Source of the DNA: Blautia glucerasea
GTDB taxonomy: Bacteria; Bacillota; Clostridia; Lachnospirales; Lachnospiraceae
Direction: 5' to 3'
NCBI RefSeq assembly: GCF_013304385.1
Contig: NZ_JAAITU010000014.1
Coordinates: 1-64,000 of the forward strand
Length of the DNA stretch: 64,000 nucleotides
The notes beneath the pieces are model-generated. The model was not told the origin of the DNA. It worked only from the letters and a program-made list of their open reading frames with translations, and did not search any database. Position numbers and translations under genes: made by a program. Of this stretch, positions 55,540 to 61,780 are shown one piece after another (within the stretch, counting starts at the first letter, position 1; each line of letters opens with the position of its first letter).

Positions 55540-55797
55540 TTGAGTGCCAAGTTAGACAGAATAGGTGCAGACCTTGAAAAAGCCCGTAAGAAACGGGCAG
55601 AATGGGATGCTAAGGTGAAAGACCTGGAACGCAGATACCGTGAGGAGGAAAATTCCGAAATCCATGAGATGGTTCATGCTGCGAACCTGAATCCCGAACA
55701 GCTTTCCGAGCTGCTCCGTATGTTTGCTGCGGATATGGCTCCGAAGCCTGATACGATCAATACTATGAATGAGGAGGAAACGCAGAATGAGATTTAA
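55540..55797 (+). CDS. DUF4315 family protein
   Basis: 85 residues from TTG with GGAGG upstream. It begins MSAKLDRIGADLEKARKKRAEWD, mainly a charged coiled coil. The family is always found between the NlpC/P60 and DUF4366 genes in these ICEs. It overlaps the next gene by 11 nt. Confidence 0.88.
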   Translation: MSAKLDRIGADLEKARKKRAEWDAKVKDLERRYREEENSEIHEMVHAANLNPEQLSELLRMFAADMAPKPDTINTMNEEETQNEI

Positions 55798-56470
55798 GAA
55801 AATTGGAGCCGCATTGCTGGCGTGTGCAATGTGTTTTGGCGTGTTTTCTACAACGGCATTTGCCTATGTAGATGAAAGCGTAGCGACTGAAGAACCTGCG
55901 GTCGAAGAAAAAGTTCCCGAAACAGAGCCGGAGGAGCCGATGCTACCGCTTACTCCCGACGGCAATCTGACTTTGGTTGATGACGCTGGCTCGCCTACGA
56001 AAAGCGGAAAGCAGTTCATTACCGCTGTAACCAAAAACGGAAACTACTTCTATATCATCATTGACCGTGATGATAAGGGCGAGGAAACCGTGCATTTTCT
56101 GAATCAGGTGGATGAAGCCGACCTGCTCAAGCTGATGGACGAGGAAGAAGTTGCAGAGTTCACCAAGCCGGTTGAGGAAACAAAGCCGGAAGTAGTTGAA
56201 ACAGTTCCTGAAATTACAGAACCGACACCGGAGGAAAAGCCGAAATCCACAAATATGCTCCCGGCGATTCTTACTCTGATTGTGCTTGCCTGTGGTGGTG
56301 GATTCTTCGTATTTAAGAAAGTCCAGGAAAAGAAGAAGGCACAGGAAGCGGCAAAGCCTGACCCAGATGCTGATTATGTGGACGATGACGAGGACTATGG
56401 GTACGATCCGGAGTTTGAGGACGACGATGAAGATAGCTCCGTCGATGAAGATGATAATGAACCTGTGTAA
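55787..56470 (+). CDS. DUF4366 family secreted/membrane protein (CD1107-type)
   Basis: 227 residues from ATG 55787 (GGAGG 9 nt upstream; the frame opens six codons earlier). A signal peptide with AAAFA-type end (cleavage near residue 27) is followed by an outside domain (GKQFITAVTKNGNYFYIIIDRD), a membrane segment (about 158-178) and an acidic tail of Asp/Glu. T4SS-associated; exact role unknown. Confidence 0.9.
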   Translation: MRFKKIGAALLACAMCFGVFSTTAFAYVDESVATEEPAVEEKVPETEPEEPMLPLTPDGNLTLVDDAGSPTKSGKQFITAVTKNGNYFYIIIDRDDKGEETVHFLNQVDEADLLKLMDEEEVAEFTKPVEETKPEVVETVPEITEPTPEEKPKSTNMLPAILTLIVLACGGGFFVFKKVQEKKKAQEAAKPDPDADYVDDDEDYGYDPEFEDDDEDSSVDEDDNEPV

Positions 56471-56492
56471 ACAGGATAGGCTTGATGCCTGG

Positions 56493-56513
56493 GGCAGCCT
56501 TCGGGTTGCCTTT
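56493..56513 (+). terminator. hairpin after DUF4366
   Basis: GGCAGCC-TTCG-GGTTGCC with only TTT following. A stable UUCG-type loop; likely a partial terminator between the T4SS genes and the cargo gene. Confidence 0.65.
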
Positions 56514-56522
56514 ACATAGTTT

Positions 56523-56649
56523 CCGCTTTCAAAAAATAAAAAAATTTGCGTTTTTGAAAGTGACATCTTGCATATACTATTAGCAGACAGTATAATAAGT
56601 ACAGCGAAGCGGTTTCGAGAAATGAAAAAACTTCAATTTTTGAAAGCGG
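56523..56649 (+). promoter_or_regulatory. promoter with operator-like inverted repeats
   Basis: Promoter TTGCAT (56568-56573), 17 nt, TATAAT (56591-56596). It is surrounded by three copies of TTTTTGAAAG: inverted at 56526-56535, direct at 56551-56560 and direct at 56637-56646. The outer two form a 13-bp perfect inverted repeat (CCGCTTTCAAAAA at 56523-56535, complement at 56637-56649). This suggests a repressor that may loop DNA, or self-control by the downstream gene. Confidence 0.7.
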
Positions 56650-56657
56650 GTGACTAT

Positions 56658-57854
56658 ATGAAAACAATCACGAGAGCAAAATATCTCGATAGAATCATTG
56701 AACTGAATGGTACTCCTGACATCAAGATCATCACGGGCATTCGTCGATCTGGTAAGTCCAAATTGATGCAGGCGTATATTGCGTATCTGAAAAGCAATTT
56801 TGAAAACATCAATATTATCTTCATCGACTTCATGGATTTGGCGTATGAAGAAATCAAGGAATACCATGCCTTACACGCCTATGTGGAAGAACATTATCAG
56901 GAAGGAAAAACGAACTACCTGTTTGTAGACGAGGTTCAGATGTGTCCCAAGTTTGAGTTGGCAATCAATAGCCTGTACTCTAAGGGAAAATACGACATCT
57001 ATGTAACAGGCTCTAATGCTTTCCTGTTGAGTGCAGATCTGGCAACTCTGTTTACCGGACGCTATATTGAAATTCATGTGTTTCCTTTCAGCTTCCAGGA
57101 ATATTGCCAGTATTATGATGATATTAGTGACAAAGATAAGCTCTTTGATGAGTACGCTATCAAGGGCGGTTTAGCAGGTTCCTATGCTTATAGAACCGAA
57201 AAAGACAGAACAAACTATATCAAAGAGGTCTACGAAACGATTGTTACAAGGGATTTGGTACAGAAATATACTCTCCCGGACACTTTGGTTTTACAACGTC
57301 TGAGCGAGTTCCTTATGGATAATATCAGCAACCTGACTTCTCCGAATAAGGTCAGTCAGCTACTGACAGCAAATGAGACTCCAACCAATCATGTAACCGT
57401 CGGCAAGTACATTAAGTATTTGTGCAATGCTTTTGTATTTTATGATATTAAGAGATATGACATCCGAGGTAAGAAATACCTTGAAAGCTCTGAAAAGTTC
57501 TATTTGTGTGACAGCGGTATTCGATATGCAATACTGGGAAGCAGAAATATAGACTATGGCAGAGTATATGAAAACGTTGTTTGTATCGAGCTTCTTCGCC
57601 GTGGATATGATGTCTATGTCGGCAAGCTCTATCAAAAGGAAATCGACTTTGTTGCTCAGAGAGGTAGCGAAAAGATTTATATTCAGGTCAGCGACAACAT
57701 TTCCGGGCAGGAAACATTTGAGAGAGAATGCTCTCCTCTGCTTCAGATTCGAGACGCTTATCCGAAAATGATTATTGCCAGAACCAAACATCCCCAATAT
57801 AGCTATGAAGGAATCGAAATTCACGATATAGCCGATTGGTTGCTACAAGAATAA
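56658..57854 (+). CDS. AAA/DUF4143 ATP-binding protein (cargo)
   Basis: 398 residues from ATG 56658, the first start right of the operator repeats; the frame is open to 56568 but that start would overlap the -35 box. Walker A GIRRSGKSKL (about 26-35), Walker B FVDEVQM, sensor VTGSNAFLL, and a C-terminal DUF4143 domain with ESSEKFYLCDSGIR and EIDFVAQRG (nuclease-like fold pattern). Function of the family is not established. Own promoter and terminator, more AT-rich codons than its neighbours, and insertion between conserved ICE genes mark it as cargo. Confidence 0.88.
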   Translation: MKTITRAKYLDRIIELNGTPDIKIITGIRRSGKSKLMQAYIAYLKSNFENINIIFIDFMDLAYEEIKEYHALHAYVEEHYQEGKTNYLFVDEVQMCPKFELAINSLYSKGKYDIYVTGSNAFLLSADLATLFTGRYIEIHVFPFSFQEYCQYYDDISDKDKLFDEYAIKGGLAGSYAYRTEKDRTNYIKEVYETIVTRDLVQKYTLPDTLVLQRLSEFLMDNISNLTSPNKVSQLLTANETPTNHVTVGKYIKYLCNAFVFYDIKRYDIRGKKYLESSEKFYLCDSGIRYAILGSRNIDYGRVYENVVCIELLRRGYDVYVGKLYQKEIDFVAQRGSEKIYIQVSDNISGQETFERECSPLLQIRDAYPKMIIARTKHPQYSYEGIEIHDIADWLLQE

Positions 57855-57862
57855 GCAAGGTG

Positions 57863-57905
57863 AAATATCTCCGTCATTCTCTTTTGAAATGATGGAGATA
57901 TTTTT
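57863..57905 (+). terminator. terminator of the AAA/DUF4143 gene
   Basis: A 16-bp stem (57863-57878 with 57888-57903, one G-U) ending in a T-rich tract TTTTTATT. Confidence 0.93.
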
Positions 57906-57973
57906 ATTATGACGGAGATTGTAGAACAGAAAATTGTATCAGGTTGCAAAAATCCTTTCCGAACTTTTTACAT

Positions 57974-58012
57974 AGCAGTCATGCACTACGGTGTGTGGCT
58001 GCTTATTTTTTT
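57974..58012 (+). terminator. attenuator-like terminator before topB
   Basis: AGCAGTCA (57974-57981) pairs with TGGCTGCT (57996-58003); TATTTTTTT follows and the topB ribosome site begins 3-4 nt later. Like 42144-42191 it precedes rather than follows a gene. Confidence 0.78.
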
Positions 58013-58031
58013 GTGAAAGGAGCAGATGCAA

Positions 58032-60107
58032 ATGAAATTAGTTTTGGCTGAAAAGCCTTCGGTTGCACAGAGTATTGCCAAAGTGTTAGGTGCTGCCAAG
58101 CGTGAGGATGGCTACTTAGAGGGAAACGGATATGTGGTCAGCTGGTGTGTAGGGCATTTGGTGGAGCTGGCACAGCCGGAAGTCTATGATGCGAAGTACA
58201 GCAAATGGGCTTATGCAGACCTTCCTATCTTCCCGATGGACTGGCAGTATGAGGTTTCTGCCGGTACGAAAAAACAGTTTGGGATTCTGAAAAAGCTCAT
58301 GGCCAGAGAAGATGTTGCGAGTCTTGTGTGTGCAACAGATGCCGGTCGTGAGGGCGAGCTGATCTTTCGGTTGGTGTACCACAAAGCCGGGTGCAGAAAG
58401 CCGTTTGAGCGGCTTTGGATTTCCTCGATGGAAGATGTAGCAATCAAGGAGGGCTTTGAAAATCTCAGGTCTGGAACGGAATATGATGCTTTGTATGAAG
58501 CAGCACTGTGTCGAGAACGAGCCGACTGGATTGTTGGTATTAACGCTACTCGACTTTTTTCGACCCTTTACGGGCAGACCCTGAATGTTGGTCGTGTTAT
58601 GACCCCTACCCTTGCTATGGCTGTTATGCGAGAAGCTGCCATTTCCGCATTCAAGCCTGAACTGTTCTACACAGTTCAGATTGGATTGGATGGTTTTACG
58701 GCTGCAAGCGAACGCTTCAAAACCAAGGCAGCAGCCGAAGCTGTCAAACAAAGCTGTTCGGTGGCAATCGTTCAGAAAGCTGAATGTAAGGAGAAAACAG
58801 AAAAGCCGCCTGCGCTCTATGACCTGACCAGTTTACAGAGAGAAGCCAACCGTGTGCTTGGCTACACGGCACAGCAGACCTTGGACTACACGCAGAACCT
58901 CTATGAAAAGAAACTGGTCACTTATCCCCGTACCGACAGCAGGTTTCTGACGGAAGATATGGCACATAGCCTGACCGACCTCGTAAAGCTGGCTTTCCAC
59001 ACATTCCCCGTGGAGGATGTGGATAACATACCAGTTCATGCAGAGCAGGTTGTGAATAACAAAAAGGTCACAGATCACCATGCCATCATTCCGACCAGAG
59101 AATTGCAGAAATGCAATCTGAGCGAACTTCCCAAGGGTGAACTTGCAATTTTGCAACTGATCTCGAATCGGTTGTGCGTAGCTGTTGGCGATCCGCACCG
59201 ATACGCAGAGACAGTTATTGAGCTGGACTGTGGCGGTACCGTGTTTTCCACCAAAGGCAAAACTGTTGTGCAGGATGGATGGAAAGCTCTGGTTCAGAAA
59301 AATGATTCGACAAAATCCGACGAAAACGTGCAGACACTCCCTTCTGTTTCCGTTGGTGACGAAATGACCGTCAGCGGCACGGAAATCAAGGAAGGGAAAA
59401 CATCTCCCCCTAAACACTTTACCGAGGATACTCTGCTTTCTGCTATGGAAACTGCCGGTGCGGACGAAATGCCTGATGAGGTGGAGCGCAAAGGTTTGGG
59501 AACGCCTGCGACCCGTGCCGGTATCATTGAGAAGCTGGTTCGCATCGGTTTTCTGGAGCGTAAGGGTGATAAGAAAACCAAACACCTGATTCCGACCCAC
59601 AAGGGTACGGCTCTGGTAACAGTCATGCCGGAACAGATTCAGTCCCCATCCATGACGGCGGATTGGGAAGAAAAATTGTTGCTCATTGAGAAAGGCGAAT
59701 ATGCCAGCGAGGACTTTATGGACGAGATCAAAGATGTGATTGCCGGTCTGATTCAGAACTATGAAGTAATCCGTGATTCCGAGGTTATGATGTCGAAAGA
59801 AGCCAATTCTATCGGCAAATGCCCGCTCTGCGGCAGTGCTGTAGAGGACAAAGCCAAGGCATTTTTCTGTTCCAACAGAGCTTGCAAATTTGCCCTCTGG
59901 AAAAACAATCGCTACTTTGCGAGCATCGGCAAGAGCATGACTTCTGCCACGGCGCAGAAATTGCTTGGTTCCGGCAAGGTAAAGCTCAAGAATTGCAAGT
60001 CCGAAAGAACGGGCAACACCTTTGATGCCACCGTCTTTATGGAGGTATCAGATGATGGCAAAACGAAGTTCAGTATGGAATTTGAAAATGGAGGAAAGCG
60101 CAAATGA
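58032..60107 (+). CDS. topB: DNA topoisomerase III
   Basis: 691 residues from ATG 58032 (GGAG spacing 9; ATG 58026 is too close). Toprim domain (MKLVLAEKPSVAQSIAKVL; DAGREGELIFR), type IA core with active-site Tyr in LVTYPRTDSR (about 298), and a C-terminal zinc-ribbon CPLCGS...CSNRACKF. A type IA topoisomerase is a regular part of Tn1549-like ICEs, probably acting on transferred or replicating DNA. Confidence 0.96.
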   Translation: MKLVLAEKPSVAQSIAKVLGAAKREDGYLEGNGYVVSWCVGHLVELAQPEVYDAKYSKWAYADLPIFPMDWQYEVSAGTKKQFGILKKLMAREDVASLVCATDAGREGELIFRLVYHKAGCRKPFERLWISSMEDVAIKEGFENLRSGTEYDALYEAALCRERADWIVGINATRLFSTLYGQTLNVGRVMTPTLAMAVMREAAISAFKPELFYTVQIGLDGFTAASERFKTKAAAEAVKQSCSVAIVQKAECKEKTEKPPALYDLTSLQREANRVLGYTAQQTLDYTQNLYEKKLVTYPRTDSRFLTEDMAHSLTDLVKLAFHTFPVEDVDNIPVHAEQVVNNKKVTDHHAIIPTRELQKCNLSELPKGELAILQLISNRLCVAVGDPHRYAETVIELDCGGTVFSTKGKTVVQDGWKALVQKNDSTKSDENVQTLPSVSVGDEMTVSGTEIKEGKTSPPKHFTEDTLLSAMETAGADEMPDEVERKGLGTPATRAGIIEKLVRIGFLERKGDKKTKHLIPTHKGTALVTVMPEQIQSPSMTADWEEKLLLIEKGEYASEDFMDEIKDVIAGLIQNYEVIRDSEVMMSKEANSIGKCPLCGSAVEDKAKAFFCSNRACKFALWKNNRYFASIGKSMTSATAQKLLGSGKVKLKNCKSERTGNTFDATVFMEVSDDGKTKFSMEFENGGKRK

Positions 60108-60949
60108 CAAATGAGTACAACCCGGATGGTAAGGAAATCCGATTTATCGACAGCCATTATAAGGATTTGTTTCATATCCCCGATGGCAGCTGTGTGCAGA
60201 TTCACTACCCGGATGAAATGGTTGTGAAGCCCTGCACCTTCATTGACGAGTATCATACGCAGATCGGATACAATGTGTTTCATATCTGCCAGTTTGCAGA
60301 AATTATGGAGCGCAACGGCGCAAGCTATATGCCGGAGCCTGAGATTATGGGCGATGAAGCCGCATGGAAGGTCGGAAAGGATAGAATCCTTGCGGTGCAG
60401 ACCTGCGAAGATGGTTACGACTACACCCTGTTGGATGAAAACTACAACGAGATTGATGGCGGTCAGGTTGATAACCCTGAACTGTCCATGCTCGAAGTCC
60501 GCCGGGATATTCTGGAATCCTTCGGGCTGGAGCGCCGGGAACTGCGGGCAATGTTCTATGAGGATGTCATGGAGCAGGCTTTTGAAGTCGGCAGACAGGC
60601 GGTGGTGGTCAATGACCCTATCGCTGAGCTTGCTTTTAAGCTCGACCGTTTTGCAGAGAACTTCGACCCCTATGAATATATGGATCAGGTCGATGATGTG
60701 CAGGCGCATATCCAAGAAATCAAGGCAGATCTTGCCGCTGGTAATACGGCTCCGTATCGTGAGTTCCTGAATACAGCCATTGAAGAAGCCCGTGAGGAAA
60801 CTGCGGTTGAGGTTGCCAAAGTGCTGAAAAGTCAGCTGGATAAGCTCGACTCTCCGAAGCGTGAGTCGGTCATGGAAAAACTGGCACAGGCCGCAGAAAA
60901 AGCTGCGCCTGCCAGTCCCTCTCCCAAACGCAAAGAGCCTGAACGATAA
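60104..60949 (+). CDS. ICE accessory protein, possibly LPD16-type domain
   Basis: 281 residues, starting within the topB stop (4-nt overlap). The N-terminal part (EIRFIDSHYKDLFHIPDG) may bind the element's own partners; the middle (ILAVQTCEDGYDYTLLDENYNEIDGGQVDN) resembles LPD16 domains of large polyvalent proteins, an assignment I hold loosely. The C-terminus is helical and ends in basic PSPKRK. Confidence 0.7.
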   Translation: MTNEYNPDGKEIRFIDSHYKDLFHIPDGSCVQIHYPDEMVVKPCTFIDEYHTQIGYNVFHICQFAEIMERNGASYMPEPEIMGDEAAWKVGKDRILAVQTCEDGYDYTLLDENYNEIDGGQVDNPELSMLEVRRDILESFGLERRELRAMFYEDVMEQAFEVGRQAVVVNDPIAELAFKLDRFAENFDPYEYMDQVDDVQAHIQEIKADLAAGNTAPYREFLNTAIEEAREETAVEVAKVLKSQLDKLDSPKRESVMEKLAQAAEKAAPASPSPKRKEPER

Positions 60950-60962
60950 GGAGGACACGGAT

Positions 60963-61559
60963 ATGAAAAACGAAAAATGGGATGATGTTCACGGAAATAC
61001 CACCCCGGATGACAGAATGGTTGCTTTTCTGGAAAGCCCCACGGATTCCTATGCGATTCTTCAGCTGCGGGAAGATGTAGACGATAATATCCCGCTCATG
61101 TTTGCAAATTACAGCTACCTTCAGAAGAAAGAAATGGAGCCTGAGATTGACCGTTACGAGGTGGTCTATCATGGCTCCATTTCTATGTCCGAGGATGTGA
61201 ATCGGCAGCTGGAAGATTTGTATGTAAAGTTCAATATTGACCACCCGGATGATTTCCGTGGTCACAGTATGTCGGTCAGCGACATCGTAGCCTTAAAGGT
61301 AGTCGGTGAGGTATCCTTTCACTATGTAGATTCTGTTGGGTTTCAGAAGCTGGAAAACTTTATGAAGTCCGAAAACTACCTGAAAAACGCAGAGATGGCA
61401 ATGGAAGATGATTATGGGATGATTGACGGTATCATCAATAACGGAAAAGCGTCCGGATTAGAGGAACGTCCTTCGGTGTTGGAGCAGTTAAAGGAAAAGC
61501 CCGTGCCGGATGTTTCCCATAAGCCGCCCAAGAGCCACCCGGAAAGGGAGATTGAATGA
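60963..61559 (+). CDS. YodL-domain / DUF4316 protein
   Basis: 198 residues from ATG 60963 (AAGGAGG upstream; the frame opens further left inside the previous gene). It contains a YodL-type domain (ILQLREDVDDNIPLMFANY ... HSMSVSDIVALKV) and a DUF4316-like end (NYLKNAEMAMEDDYGMIDGI). The proteins are typical of this ICE position; function unknown. Confidence 0.85.
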   Translation: MKNEKWDDVHGNTTPDDRMVAFLESPTDSYAILQLREDVDDNIPLMFANYSYLQKKEMEPEIDRYEVVYHGSISMSEDVNRQLEDLYVKFNIDHPDDFRGHSMSVSDIVALKVVGEVSFHYVDSVGFQKLENFMKSENYLKNAEMAMEDDYGMIDGIINNGKASGLEERPSVLEQLKEKPVPDVSHKPPKSHPEREIE

Positions 61560-61762
61560 TGGATTTCACACAGGATGAGCGGAACATGATGATGCTTTAC
61601 AGCCCTGGCACAAGGTCAGGGCTGTGTGAAGCACTGACACTGATGAAGGAACAGCTTTCGGAGGACGAGTCAGAGCTTTTTGCTTTGGCAGACTCGGTTC
61701 TCCGTAAAGTTTCAGCCATGGACGATGCCGCCTTTGAGAAGCTGAACCTTTATCCGGATTGA
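61556..61762 (+). CDS. TnpW-like transposon-transfer assisting protein
   Basis: 68 residues, overlapping the previous stop. It begins MMDFTQDERNMMMLY and carries the short helical pattern of the TnpW/transposon-transfer assisting family known from Tn4451-type elements. No enzymatic motif. Confidence 0.82.
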   Translation: MMDFTQDERNMMMLYSPGTRSGLCEALTLMKEQLSEDESELFALADSVLRKVSAMDDAAFEKLNLYPD

Positions 61763-61780
61763 TAGGATTGGAGGGATACA

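Noticed and set aside
56568-56657. Upstream start extending the AAA/DUF4143 protein by 30 residues
   Set aside because: The codons coincide with the -35/-10 promoter and the third operator motif, and no ribosome site precedes them.
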